Below, piece after piece: positions 11,914 to 23,584 of a DNA stretch of 55,000 bases (positions are counted from its first letter, which is position 1; each line of letters opens with the position of its first letter). Below the pieces are notes generated by a model. The model was not told where the DNA came from, searched no databases, and saw only the letters and a list, made by a program, of their open reading frames with translations. Source of the DNA: Trachelipus rathkii. Lineage: Eukaryota > Arthropoda > Malacostraca > Isopoda > Trachelipodidae. Where the stretch lies: positions 1 to 55,000 of the forward strand of contig JABUQX010057118.1 of NCBI GenBank assembly GCA_015478945.1. The letters run 5' to 3'. A program made the translations under genes and the position numbers.

Positions 11914-12165
11914 CGACAGGAATATGTACGTTCTGCGGAATATTTTTGCGTTCGCGCGCGCCGAAATATTGCGCCGGCGGGCGCTCGCGCGCGGGTAACG
12001 CTGGAAAATATGCGCCTGGCGGGCGCTCGCGGCGTGCGGGAACGCCGGAAATATTGGCCTGCGGGCGCACGCGCGGGCGGGGAACGCGGCGGGTCGCACC
12101 TGCGGGTGGGGGTTCGTGGGACTTCACAGCGGAGGCGCATGCGGGCCGCCCTGGTGGTTAGCTTA
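11914..12165 (-). repeat. GC-rich CGCCGGAAATATT block, right-arm copy
   Basis: Tandem-like alternation of GGAATATT/GAAATATT words with GCGGGCGCTCGCGCG-type words every 50-60 bases. It is the inverse of 3535-3760. At least five overlapping ORFs on both strands share this composition, which argues for low-complexity sequence rather than coding. It is very CpG-rich against an AT-rich background. Confidence 0.75.
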
Positions 12166-12599
12166 TGAACTAGGAAGACATTTAATATTAACTCTGTTCT
12201 TTTATGTAGGGTAGAGATGAGCCCTCAAAGATGGATGTCATCAAAAGATGATCATCAATTATAAGACGTATCAAAAGATACGCATCAGAAGATGAGTCAT
12301 CAAAGATGTACCTTCAAAGTATTGAGGAATCAAAGTTGAGGATTAATGCTGAGCATCAAAGTTGCTGCATCGAGTGACGCCCCACAATGCTGCTTCTTGG
12401 TGGAGCATTCAAAATATTCGAGGTTTACCCACAAGCCCAAGTGTATCTTTGTGTGGGTGTGAAGTGTGTATAAGTGTTAATGTAAGTGTCTATGGTTTAA
12501 TGTAAGTGGCCCTATGGCAAGTGTTAGTGCTTATAAGTGTCATAGTGTTTAAAGTGTCATAGTGAATGTGGTGTATAAGTGTCATAGTGATATCATATA

Positions 12600-13790
12600 T
12601 ATATACTATATAGTATATATATGCTTATATTAATAGGTCAGTGTTTTTAGAAAAATTTCATAAAATATTTACATAGTTAAGGTAATAAGTTATTATCCTA
12701 GCAATATTTGGTTAAATATTAACACCTCCATTTTACTGATTTACCTTACTAGATATCACTATTATTTATACATAGGGGTATAACATACCTATCATAATAT
12801 GAGGCTATCGGGTCTCATAGGGTATAGTAATATATATAGTACTAGAATAATAAAGGTACTTTGGAAAAATATAATAGTGGCTAACTTTCAAGTTTGGTCA
12901 TACGTTAATTATAGTAGTAGCTCACTCATATTATTATTTATGTATGTTTCTTATTTATTACTTTTTAATTTATTTTTAATTCATTTACTTTTATATTATT
13001 CAATTTTCTGTCTATACTTTCATTTATTTATTTTTTTGTATGCTATGTATTTATTTTCATTTAGGCATGCTTAATTCTAATTTATTGGCTATTTATTACA
13101 TTTTTTTCTATTATATGTGCTACTACATTAGTCAAATTTATTCATTGTGTCTCGACAATAGAGCCTTACAGTTTTTTTTCCAGCCGTTTTAGTCAGCCTG
13201 AAAAGCAAGCCAAAATATGACGTAAAACTAAATTTTCCACTGATCAGTTTTTGAGCGCAGAATTATTTGTCGCTAACTAATCTGTCAACCTAGTCTAATT
13301 ATCCACACAGATGACATTACCTTACGTGATTAGGGATAACCATCTAAAAGCCCATTCAAGTTAGCGTGGGTCAAAAGACCCAGGTTATGGTAATGAGTCT
13401 CAAAGTGCCGATAAATACTATCACTAAGAAAATCTTTTGTTTATAACATATACATAAATATAATAATGGTGACTAAGTATCCTCATATAAAGAATGGTAA
13501 TCACTAAAAAAATATTGCCGTGGTAGTCTAAAAATGATATCATCCTATACGTGAGCGTCGGATAGGAGACCAGGGAGGCAAGGTTGGTGGGCGGCAGCTG
13601 GCCCCACTCGCCCTAGAAGTGTTTACTCTTTTATGAGTCTACTTTCTTATGCGTAATTTGTGTATGGGAAAATCGCGAACGTTCCAATTGTCCAGAGTGT
13701 GGCTTCTGTTAAGTCGTTTTACGATATATTATAGGCTAGTGAGGTGTAAGGTTACATAGTTGTAATAAATGTGTATAGTATAATGATGTA
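12600..13790. other. Unassigned spacer
   Basis: AT-rich to 13130, then more mixed composition (13150-13790). A 91-codon ORF at 12799-13074 is Leu/Tyr/Phe-rich and looks like chance. No recognisable element. Confidence 0.5.
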
Positions 13791-13865
13791 ATATATAATA
13801 TAGTTTATAGTATATATAATATAGTATGTATATATAATTTAAGTTAAGTATATGTTATATATATA

Positions 13866-13907
<42 letters not shown>

Positions 13908-13990
13908 TATATATATATATGTATGGGGTATTGTTGATGTATGTCTAGTATTATAATATATAATATATATATATAGTATATATATTATGT
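13790..13990. repeat. (TA)n microsatellite, interrupted
   Basis: TA repeats with TATGTATA-type breaks. The Ile-Tyr ORF on the minus strand is an artefact. Confidence 0.9.
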
Positions 13991-15379
13991 AGAATAATAG
14001 GAGTATATGGCGAAGGCTAGACGCAATCGTCATTTTCTAACATGTTCTGCGTGACGAGTGTAGCGTGAGTGGTTGCTTCTTGTCTGACTGGAGTTTCAGG
14101 TGAGGTGCTCTTTAAATTGTATGATAAGAGGACTAGTGTTGTCTCATATTCTGTTGTTGTTTTTAGTTTAAAGTTGGAGTGATGTGATATGTAGGATCTC
14201 TCCTAGTATATTCTGTTGGCTCCAGCTCTGATTACTCAATTCTTGTTATTTTAAGTAGGTGTCAACGCGAGAGTTCCATAGGGTGACGGGATGTGAGCAC
14301 TTGAGCACAACTCGAATCGAGCTTCAACACCGCCTCATGTAAAGTATGAGTTCAATTTCATTCAGATTCATGGTGAGTGAAATATAGGAGATTTCACTAT
14401 GGTAAACTGTTAAGCGCTGGTTTTACGCTTAAATATTATAAGTAAAAATGTTGGCGTATAATTAACATGGTACCTGAAAAGCAAGGACTTCATGTGGCAA
14501 CACATGAACTTCACATACGTCCATATAGGGCAGGTTAGTTTCATTTGTTTGTTTAAAAAGCAATTTTATCCTATGTTTGTGTCATTGTAGCGAGCATAAC
14601 AGAAAATGTATAGGTTTTCAACATAATCTCTCGCTATTGATACTATTGTCCACATTATGTGGTGTGCGTGTTAAACATCGTTTTTGGGATTATCTGGATA
14701 AGGAATATTACACAGATGATACTTAGCCGTGCAATGAAAACCATATGTAGGACAGACGACATTGTACAGAGTAGAGCTCGAAACACAGGAATTTTGGCTC
14801 TCTAGAATAATAATAAATTTATTTCTACGTTTGTGAGCTATACATAAAATTAAACCCACGGGTGAGTAATAAGACCTAAAAATATTTACCTAGTGTCAGG
14901 CTAAATAATTGAACCCATGGTGTGATAATAGATTCATAAATATAGGGTTGGCGAAATATCATTGCGTCAAACAATGGTAACGACATGCAAAAAGTAGGCT
15001 ATTAAATAGTCACCTTTTTAAAAGTTTATTATTTAAGCCCAAGTGAAATAATTAACCGATATGGTGAGGTAGCAAATATATATAAAATGGGCCTACGTAT
15101 AATCGGTGATCTCTCTAGAAAGAATATGTATATATTCAACTGTTTTTAATAGTAGGTAGTGGCAGTAATTAAATATATTTAGATAGTTGAGTATATATAT
15201 TTAGTATTAAACGTTATACTATAAATATAATACGGTTTTAGCTATACGTTCAATATACCTCATAATTATTAGGGTACTCCGGCTATTATATAATACTACT
15301 ATACTTCTTTCGTAAAGTGGATATTATATATAGGATAAGTGGACCAAATGGAACATTTCGAGGAGATTTATATCGCGCG
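13991..15379. other. Unassigned spacer
   Basis: Mixed sequence with low microsatellite content. No domain or terminal repeat recognised on either strand. Confidence 0.45.
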
Positions 15380-16360
15380 GTGTAAAATAAGAATTAGGAG
15401 TAGCTAAAGTTGCATACGTTAGGAGAAATGATTGACAATGGAACTCGGATGATACAAAGTTTGGAAATGGAGATGTATTCTATGAGGGGACTGTTTATAT
15501 CAATAGCGCAGATAGGAGATTCTTCTGGAAAGTAGCAGCGTGAAGTAGTGGGAATCTTGCTACTAATGAAATAAGGGATGTGCGTGCTTTTATGGTAGAT
15601 CTGCTCGAACAAATGAAAATTAGGAGTTGTCGTACGAGGGAAAATTAGGGGTTCTAAGAGTAGTGGAAAAAGAAAACATCTTACTTAAAAGAGATCTGCT
15701 ATTATAGTTAACAGTAATGAAGAGGTGATATTGAATGTGGTGTGGTTTGATGGTGCAAAAGAAGGAATAGGGATTTTGGGGATTTGAGGTATTAAAGCAA
15801 GGAAGGAGGTGAGATGGTGGTCTCTTAAAAAATCTAGGAGATTTGATTCCCACAAGCTAATTGAAGGAGAAAACAAGGATGGATAGAGGGTATCTACAGT
15901 ATAGAATGAAATTATACTCCTCGCTGAAAAATAATTCAATTTGAAAGAACGGAGGCCGCGACTCGGCGAAATGGAGGCTCGATTACTTTTGGATTTGAAG
16001 AAGGGGTTGTGGTGAATAAAGCGTTTTTATTGAGGGTTATAGTTCTTCCAGGATTGGAGGAAACAAAAAAGTAAATAGTACCCTTATGATATAGGCGTAA
16101 GAGGAGGCCCGAATAAGGGGGAACTGTTAAGAAATATATGAGTTGAAGGGAAGGTGCCATTTAATTGAGTGAATGTAAGGGAAAGAAAATTTACGATAGA
16201 AGGTATGTTGGTCAAAAGTAGAGTAGCGATCGAATTCGTGACTGAAGGACTGATTGGGGTGTTGCCAACAAAAGGAGTATGCAAATTGAGTAGTGGTTCT
16301 AGAGGACTCGGTTGGTTCGAGGAATCAAAATCAATATACGGATTCATAAAAAACAAATAG
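15380..16360 (+). pseudogene. Possible decayed coding sequence, unassigned
   Basis: This ~1-kb stretch lacks microsatellites and has several long open segments in overlapping frames on both strands. On the plus strand, three stretches read as ordinary protein when frameshifts are allowed: about 15405-15620 (a segment with NEIRDVRAFMVDLLEQ), about 15940-16070 (a segment with GGSITFGFEEGVVVNKAFLL), and the 63-codon ORF at 16169-16357. The minus strand carries ORFs of 72-90 codons over the same stretch, rich in Ser/Pro/Thr, which may be shadows. I do not recognise a family, so the strand and the coding status are both uncertain. Confidence 0.3.
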
Positions 16361-17710
16361 ATTGAGAAAGATCAAGAGAAGAAAGGCACCAAAAGAATAA
16401 AAGGTATCTCGACATATTAGAGTTTTAAATGGAGAGTGTGCCGTATTCAGGACGATATAGAATGGGTGAGGGCCCGTTAATCTCAAAAAAGGGAATGGCC
16501 TCAGCGGTAGGCCTGGGGCGCTGTGGTCAAATGATCCGGCAAAGCGATCGGTATCCGTTGAATATGATATCCTCTTTCCTAGCTACGTAGGCTAACTCTA
16601 ATCAGGGATTAGCTAGGCTATTCTAGAATGGAATTTCAGAAGATTTAAACTCTATGAGATGAATAGTAAGTGATTTAACCGCTCATTGTAGCATCACTAT
16701 GTTCTGATACATTTTGTGTCACAATGATGTCACCACACTTGAAAGTCTCTTACTATTAATTTAGTGAGATGAGTTTGTTTAGGAGCATGATTGTAGTGTT
16801 ATTTATGTCTTCTTTTGTTTTTTATTTATCCAATTTTTGTATATCGGATATGGGGACCGATCAATGATAAGGGAAGATACGCAGACAATTCCAGCAATGA
16901 TGTCCTGTTTACTGTAGGCTATATAGTTTTAGATACATATGGACTCTGCAATGGGAGAGAAACAATCTGACCAGTGTTAGGAATGATGGAGAATGGAGAA
17001 TAGGTGGAGGGTGCCCTATCTAATATATGTTAAGCGTGATATATACTATATTATATAATGATTTGGTTTCATGTGTATAGTGATAATCTCGGATAGATGA
17101 GTATTTGAGTAAGATAATTGGTTAAGAGTAGAAGATTTGCAGGGTATGTATAAAGGTGATATAAGAGTAGCTTGAAATATAAGTGAGTAAATAAGAATGA
17201 TAATGTATTATTAATTGGATTGTGAGTGAGGATTATAGCCCTCAGTTGATGAATGTATTAATGTAGTAATTTATGAGATATATATAGTGGTACAGCTGGT
17301 GAAACAAGTGTCGCTGAGTTTATAAATATTTGGGAGTTAATTAGTGTATTATGAGTATAATGTAAGCAATAGGGTAACGGACTGTGTACAGAATGAGTAT
17401 ATATATTTAAGTAGCGAAAGTATTATGTGAAATGTTAGGAAGGAATATGGGCTGGTTAGCAAAATTATTAATAATACGTCTATGATGATGAATGGATATA
17501 AAAGTATACGTATAATATAGTCTACAATGTAACGTTGTCAAATCGCCCCTCCTATCCTTTTAATTAGTTGTATATCATGTACCTGCTGTTTAGTAGTAAA
17601 GGTATATATATATATTTATTGGTTTCCTGAATGAGGTTTGTTCTTATTGGTGGAAAGAGTATCAATGAGCAACGATTGATATATAAATTTTAGTTACATT
17701 TATCAATAAG
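16361..17710. other. Unassigned spacer
   Basis: Mixed AT-rich sequence with no repeat array and no recognisable coding motif. Confidence 0.5.
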
Positions 17711-17717
17711 CTATGAT

Positions 17718-17790
17718 AATATATATATATAATATATATATATTATTATATATATATATATATAATATATATATAATATTATATATATAT

Positions 17791-17839
<49 letters not shown>

Positions 17840-17846
17840 ATATATA
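17718..17846. repeat. (TA)n microsatellite
   Basis: About 130 bases of TA repeat, with a further short run at about 17970-17992. Confidence 0.95.
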
Positions 17847-18216
17847 GATAAAATTAGTGAACAAATCTTTAAGTTTATATGAATAGCGTTGAGACTTATA
17901 ATAGTATATAGCGATGTCCTTTGAGAACTATGCATCTAAATATTTGATGAAGAAATCACTAGGTAAGTGATATATATATATATATATATATGATTATAAA
18001 TGAACATATATATATGAATTAAATGAGCAGAGAATCCAAAAGAATTCTGTTGATAGAAATCAGTTGAATTGTATAGTCAATTGATTTTTGTGTCAGACAC
18101 AATGGGCCAGCCGCTGGATTGTGATATAATAAAAATAATACTAATGAATGTGTTTCAGACTGATTGATAAGAGTTAACAGCTTTAGTTGAACTGTTAAAT
18201 GTTTAATTTATAACTG

Positions 18217-18220
18217 GCTC

Positions 18221-18274
<54 letters not shown>
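18217..18274. repeat. (CT)n microsatellite
   Basis: TC repeat with one CCTC interruption near the start. Confidence 0.95.
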
Positions 18275-18278
<4 letters not shown>

Positions 18279-19640
18279 ATCTCATCTCGTTGCAATAACC
18301 TATCTAACTTCTCTGCTCTCAGACCCAATTATATGTGTCAGTCTGCTGTGTTATTATTCTCTTTCGATATTCTTGGTTCTATGACTTGATAAACAGTTTT
18401 TTTTTTTACCAAAAGCCTTGATTCAACGACGTACGAAACGCGAACTACAATACGCGTTGAAATAGTTGAAGATGTGAACAACCTGAGCGAGAATGCGTTC
18501 AAAGCAATTACAAAAGCTCTCAGAATCGGAGACTTATGCCGATGAGTAAGAAGAAAGAGTATAATATAGTGATTTGCCATTGTAATCAGTAAGAGTGCTA
18601 TAATCCAGAGGCGAGATGTTGGTTGACCTAGAGAAGAGATAAATCGTTGGTAGTACTTATACTGAGCAACGAAGGCAGCAAGAAGAAAACTGCACTAAGG
18701 CATAGTAGTGTGAGTCATAGAATAAAGTGATGAAAGAGAAAATAGAGTCACACATATGTGTTGAGTTAAAAGGAATAATAGAGGATGTGAGTTGAGTTGA
18801 CCGACCATACTTGTAAATCAAATGAATGAGGATAATAATAATAATAATAATTGAAACACTGGAAGAACCAAAATTTTAACTAATCCTCAATAATCTCATA
18901 CATTAAATATGATATAAGTATGATATCCTGATACAATTGCTAATCATTAAAATTTTTAATTATTATTAATATTAGCTATATATGATTAAGAAAAATAATT
19001 TAAACATTTTTAATAATATATGTTGTATGAAATGTATTAGTAGTATTTATTATTTGTTTCGTGATTGTGTGTGACGTGGTTAGTTTTTCTTACTATTATA
19101 TTATATGGTATTTCATTAGTTACCTGTGGCGGCTCAAAGGACGAAAAGGGGTCTCACGATATGGAGGGGGCCTTTCTATGTTCTCGCAACATTATTAGCT
19201 CCTTCAGTTCTCTCTCTTACTATTTTATATGCCAGCAAAGTAATTTATACGATGCATAATAAGATTTGGAGAGCAGCTAGATTTTACTTTGATGGAATAT
19301 TGCAAGTAGAGTATTCTTTACGAAGCCATACCGGAGATTTCAGATAATATTAGAAGAATTAGCATAGATTAAAGTGGTATGACGATAGTTAGACAGTGGA
19401 ATCGGGTTAACATATTTTGGGCACAGGTCGAATGAGCACACATTTCTATCAGGAAGGAAAGGGTGAAGTTTAGAGACACAAAAGAAATAGCTTTTGCTAA
19501 GGAAAATTGTTGCCCAGAGGAACAAGTTTTGAGGACTACAGAAGTAATACCGTCAGGACCGCAGTATCTGAGACAATTTAGGTCGATATTTCAATTTCCA
19601 ATTTGTAGAGTAAAACCTTTCTTCCTCTAAACATCAAATC
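18275..19640. other. Unassigned stretch with possible coding remnants
   Basis: Two plus-strand segments read as ordinary protein with frameshifts: about 18418-18550 (containing NLSENAFKAITKALRIGDL) and about 19340-19620 (containing KFRDTKEIAFAKENCCPEEQ). They lie upstream of the LINE endonuclease fragment and could be diverged LINE coding sequence, but I recognise no domain. A short (AAT)n run lies at about 18835-18850. Confidence 0.3.
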
Positions 19641-19827
19641 TTGATCTTGAATGAACTCGGATATTTGGACGCTCCAACATTAAACCCTTCAATGTTTTCC
19701 CTATTACTGTCTCTATCCTCAATTTCCTGCAAAAGGCGGCTGTTGTTCATATGTGTGTGCCACGGTGTTGTTTGATCTCGTGTTTCTGATTTTATGTTCT
19801 CCCAATTTTCTAGAAACAATCGGAAGG

Positions 19828-20065
19828 ACATCAAATCAAAACTTCAAAGTTCCTACGCCAATTTCTTTTCCTCTAATTCTCAAGATATTGCTGATGAACT
19901 CTCATACCAATGAAACCTCGAAGCAGTTGGTACAGCCTCCTTAAATCGTATCCCTGATCGTCTTCGAGATGAACCAAACATTCTAGATATTTTCTTAACT
20001 TTCAATCCTTCTCTTAACTCTGATAAACTTCTTTCCTACTCTGGGTTCCATCAATGCCCTTATCT
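19828..20065 (+). pseudogene. LINE (jockey-like superfamily) endonuclease fragment
   Basis: The plus strand encodes a segment with NRIPDRLRDEPNILDIFLTF followed by NPSLNS. This corresponds to the end of the APE-type endonuclease domain of arthropod non-LTR retrotransposons, where the family usually reads TRIPDR...LDLFLTS and continues into a SDHNLIS motif. The upstream frame supplies a KQLVQPP segment that precedes it in such proteins. At least one frameshift separates them, and the frame is lost where the (CT)n tract begins, at the place expected to encode the SDH region. The catalytic part is not intact. It resembles the LINE pieces at 28960-30790. Confidence 0.65.
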
Positions 20066-20087
20066 CTCTCTCTCTCTCCTCTTCTCG

Positions 20088-20128
<41 letters not shown>

Positions 20129-20235
20129 CTATATATATATATAGTATTATATATATATATATTATATATATTATATATATATATATATAATATATATATA
20201 TACGGTGTGTGTGTGTGTGTGTGTGTTGTGGTAAA
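20066..20235. repeat. Compound microsatellite (CT)n-(TA)n-(GT)n
   Basis: A CT tract (20066-20123) passes directly into TA repeats (20124-20202) and then a GT run (about 20205-20228). The array directly follows the LINE endonuclease fragment. Confidence 0.95.
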
Positions 20236-20239
20236 ATAA

Positions 20240-20515
20240 TTCAAAAAATAAGTAAATGAATATTGGCGAACGTTTTCGAGCAAAGTCCCTCTTCAGGTCA
20301 AAATAAGAGATTAAAAGTTAAAAGGTATAAAGCTAAAACGGAGACCAACTCCAAAGAGCTTGTTTTTACTGTTCTGCTTTTGGAGCTGATTCGCCCATTT
20401 TGCTTTATACTTTTTTAAACTTTTTAGATCTTGTTTTTGGCTTGAAGAGTGACTTTATCCGAAAACGTTCGCCAATATTTATTTTGGAGTAATTTGTTTT
20501 TAATCTGCGATTATT
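20240..20515. mobile_element. Foldback element with Penelope-terminus-like arms
   Basis: Two arms of about 110 bases are inverted copies: AATATTGGCGAACGTTTTCG at 20259 pairs with CGAAAACGTTCGCCAATATT at 20460. Each arm continues through a CTCTTCA(A/G)G motif into a TATAAAGC stretch. The arms contain CTGAAGAG...CGAAAACGTTC-like strings reminiscent of the hammerhead-bearing terminal regions of Penelope-like elements. The element is flanked by microsatellites on both sides. The Penelope link is inference; the inverted repeat is direct observation. Confidence 0.6.
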
Positions 20516-20520
20516 TGCGT

Positions 20521-20548
20521 ATTATAATATATATATATAATAATATAC

Positions 20549-20582
<34 letters not shown>

Positions 20583-20704
20583 TATATATATTATATATTT
20601 ATTATATATAGTATATTTAATATATATATATATATATTATATATATATGATATATATATATATATTATATATATATTATATTATATATATATTATATATT
20701 ATAC
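20521..20704. repeat. (TA)n microsatellite, interrupted
   Basis: About 180 bases of TA repeats with TTATAT and GTATAT breaks. Confidence 0.95.
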
Positions 20705-21611
20705 GATGTGTCTGTGTGCGTGGTGTGTGAACAATTTAAGTGTAGTTAATGGAGTAATGAATCATTAAATTATAAAATAATTTCGATAATTTAATTAAAT
20801 GTTCAAAAGAGAAAAATGAACGAGCGATGTCGGCAGAAGGTTTTCTCCTCCTCATCCCCTCCTTCCTCCTTCCTTTTCCTCTTCACTTTTATGACATTCC
20901 ATGAGGTAATATTCTTTTAATTAAATTATACTATTGCATTTCTTTTTTCATACTTATTTTTTGGAAGCAATCACATGACACTAAAAGGGAAAATGGTGCT
21001 GTAGAAATTCTTTCGTCATTTGCTAAATTGATTGTTCATCTCAATTTATTTTATCATTTTTATAAATTTATTTAATTTTCCTCATTCTTTACTGCTAAGC
21101 ACATTCCTTATTTAATTATATATATTTGTGCGCATACTTCTATTACTATCTATAGTTTATTTATAAGTCTACTTTAAAATTTTCGCTCGGTCTAAACTGA
21201 GCAGTAATTTTTAATAACACTAAACATAAAAATAAATATTGCTACTTATTCACAAATTTGGCGCAGTTAATCCCTATTTTTATCCAATTTGCCACTTCGA
21301 AAAATAGTTTGGCAAATTACTCTTAGCAACATTTTTTTAAAACTGCAACTGAGCAAAGTAACTAACACGCACACACCTACACACCCTCACACTTGTGACT
21401 TCATATATGGATTACCGAACCATAGGCCTGCTTGATATGTGCATTCTTGGGGCATAACCAAAAATAACATTCTAGGCTTCATTTTTTATGGAAAATCAAA
21501 CGCACGTTCTTGAGCTATTGAGTTAGTTTGTTTTTTTATATAGATTTTATAGCAGAGGCCTATATATAAATACGAGTTTTTTTGGTGTTGCAGTTAATGT
21601 AATATTTAATA
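20705..21611. other. Unassigned spacer
   Basis: AT-rich with a CT-rich stretch near 20845-20885. No gene or repeat family recognised. Confidence 0.5.
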
Positions 21612-21681
21612 TTTTACATATAATAGTATATATATATATATATATATATATACTATATATATATATAAATTATATATAATA

Positions 21682-21728
<47 letters not shown>

Positions 21729-21745
21729 TTTTTTATTATATATAC
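21612..21745. repeat. (TA)n microsatellite
   Basis: TA repeat with a few phase breaks, ending in a T run. Confidence 0.95.
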
Positions 21746-21754
21746 TATCTCCCT

Positions 21755-22015
21755 GGTAGGGCTTTCGCCCTGTCTGTTTGACCAGCATTTTCCTTCTGGT
21801 CCCGAAACTCTTCATCCTAGAGCACTCTAGAAAACTTTTCTCGGCGCAATGTTTTCTGATGCTAACCCTTGAGGTATAACACTCAGGTAGGGTTTCACCC
21901 TTTTTGTGGAACTAGCATCTTCTTCAATTTGGCATCAAAACTCGTTCTCCTAGAGCTCTCCAGAAGATCGTGTTTCTAGGCGCATAACGATTCCAATGCT
22001 GGTCCAGGAGTTTCA
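21755..22015 (+). repeat. Two-copy tandem repeat, period about 131 bp
   Basis: Unit 1 starts GGTAGGGCTTTCGCCCT (21755) and unit 2 starts GGTAGGGTTTCACCCT (21886). Both continue with ACCAGCATTTTCCTTC- or ACTAGCATCTTCTTC-like sequence and with TCCTAGAGC...CTC.AGAA and GGCGCA motifs. The units are more GC-rich than the surroundings. No function recognised. Confidence 0.75.
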
Positions 22016-22143
22016 CAAGCAAAAAAAAAAGTAAAGGACCGGGTTTGCTAGCCCTGTCGCCCTATAACTATGCGAAGAAAGAAAGTCTTTATATGGTCCG
22101 ACTGTCTCGAACATTTCTCATTCTTTTCTTACATATATGGAAC

Positions 22144-22239
22144 AATATATATAATATAATATATATATTATATATAATTATAATATATATATAATATATA
22201 ATATAATATTATATAATATATATAATATTATAATATATA

Positions 22240-22271
<32 letters not shown>

Positions 22272-22273
22272 TA
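22144..22273. repeat. (TA)n microsatellite, interrupted
   Basis: TA/ATT repeats of about 130 bases. Confidence 0.95.
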
Positions 22274-22387
22274 TTTAACTAAAACAAAATTATAGAGGAA
22301 AAATACGTATTTTTTTTCTTTAAAAAAATAATAAGTTTTTAGAAAATAACCTAATTAATTAATATATTTCGAGGGTAAGATAGAGGT

Positions 22388-22741
22388 TCAAAACTTTACA
22401 ATATTACAAAAAAAAACTTTGTTACGATTTCCCATTACGTCACAAACTTCTTTATCCACAAGGAAAGTGAAATAAAATTTGTCAAGTACTTTCCTGTAAT
22501 TTAACGCACGAAAGAAAACTTTTATTTCCTTTTCCTTGTTGATAAAGTGTGAATATGTTGTAGGTTTATATACGACAAAGATAAATCTGTTGATTTTTAT
22601 GGTGTGTATGCGCCATAAGACATCGTTCAATTTATAAATACAACTGTAAAAAAAAATGCTTCTACGGATTCCGTCTTCAAATGACCGAACAGAAACGATG
22701 ACGCTCTCCAAGCAACTTTTGACACTAAGGGTCTTCACCAA
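22388..22741 (-). CDS. Unassigned 117-codon ORF, doubtful
   Basis: This open frame has more varied composition than most in the window, with a segment reading YRKVLDKFYFTFLVDKEVCD. It begins at an ATG near 22741. I recognise no domain, and there is no supporting context such as neighbouring exons. It could be a diverged transposon remnant or chance. Confidence 0.2.
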   Translation of the reverse strand: MVKTLSVKSCLESVIVSVRSFEDGIRRSIFFYSCIYKLNDVLWRIHTIKINRFIFVVYKPTTYSHFINKEKEIKVFFRALNYRKVLDKFYFTFLVDKEVCDVMGNRNKVFFCNIVKF

Positions 22742-22835
22742 AATTAAAACATTTTAACTATTGACATTATATATAGAAAATCTTTTAACTATATTTATAC
22801 CATTAGGTGTATAAAATGAATCGATATATGAGCCA

Positions 22836-22839
<4 letters not shown>

Positions 22840-22901
<62 letters not shown>

Positions 22902-22974
22902 TAATAATAATAATATGCGCTTTCTTTACAAATATGTAGAAGTTAGTAGCCAATACCTGAGGGTATATTAGAAC

Positions 22975-23031
<57 letters not shown>

Positions 23032-23039
23032 TAATAATA
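22840..23039. repeat. Two (AAT)n microsatellites
   Basis: AAT repeats at about 22840-22913 and 22975-23039, separated by about 60 bases of unique sequence. Confidence 0.95.
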
Positions 23040-23236
23040 AGACAAATTTTAGCTTTGAGGAATAATTTTTTATATAATTTGTTGAAATTGTAAAATATTA
23101 CAGTATATTACAAATTTATTTTTGTGTGAACTGATATCATTATATATATATATAATAATACTTAATATAATAAAGGTATTATTTTTCCTTGAATAAGTTA
23201 TAAAATAACGAAATAGACAAAAGTTTTATGACATTG

Positions 23237-23244
23237 GTATAAAG
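23237..23244. repeat. 8-bp target-site duplication, left copy
   Basis: GTATAAAG lies immediately before the CAGGG terminus. The identical word lies immediately after the other terminus at 26724-26731. Confidence 0.75.
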
Positions 23245-23347
23245 CAGGGTTGGGGATTTTTTTGATTTTTTTAGAAAAAAATCAATTTTTGATTTTTTTT
23301 GATTTTTTTGATTTTTTTGATTTTTTTAGATTCGTGACGTCACGCGA

Positions 23348-23348
23348 A

Positions 23349-23395
<47 letters not shown>

Positions 23396-23404
23396 TATTA
23401 TATA

Positions 23405-23442
<38 letters not shown>
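23348..23442. repeat. (TA)n microsatellite inside the hAT-like element
   Basis: TA repeat located between the left subterminal repeats and the satellite array. Confidence 0.95.
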
Positions 23443-23444
<2 letters not shown>

Positions 23445-23584
23445 GACAGTAAGAAAGACGCAGAAATCCGATCTAGAAAAAAGGTGGGGTCCCATCAACC
23501 ATAAACATTAAATTAAGAAATAATTTTAAATAATAATTAATGTAATAATGAATAGGTAATTATAATTAAAAGTTATCTAACAAA

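Larger units (their letters stand above)
9000..12590 (-). repeat. Right arm of the large imperfect inverted repeat
   Basis: This is the reverse-complement counterpart of 3130-5480. Strong anchors are AGTCAAAAGAACAAAACG at 9072 against CGTTTTGTTCTTTTGACT at 5404, the GTAAATCTGTGT minisatellite, the AAGCAGTAAAGCAG minisatellite, AACATTTTTAAGTATGAA-type sequence near 11790-11880, the GC-rich block, the CATCAAAAGATGA stretch, and ATAAGTGTCATAGTG units at 12530-12590. It is longer than the left arm, mainly because of extra AT-rich sequence at about 10100-11300. Confidence 0.7.

Noticed and set aside
11884..12168. Overlapping ORFs in several frames in the GC-rich block, and the same at 3482-3827
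   Set aside because: Open frames on both strands at once, with Arg/Ala/Pro/Gly composition set by base content, and repeated units. Not coding.
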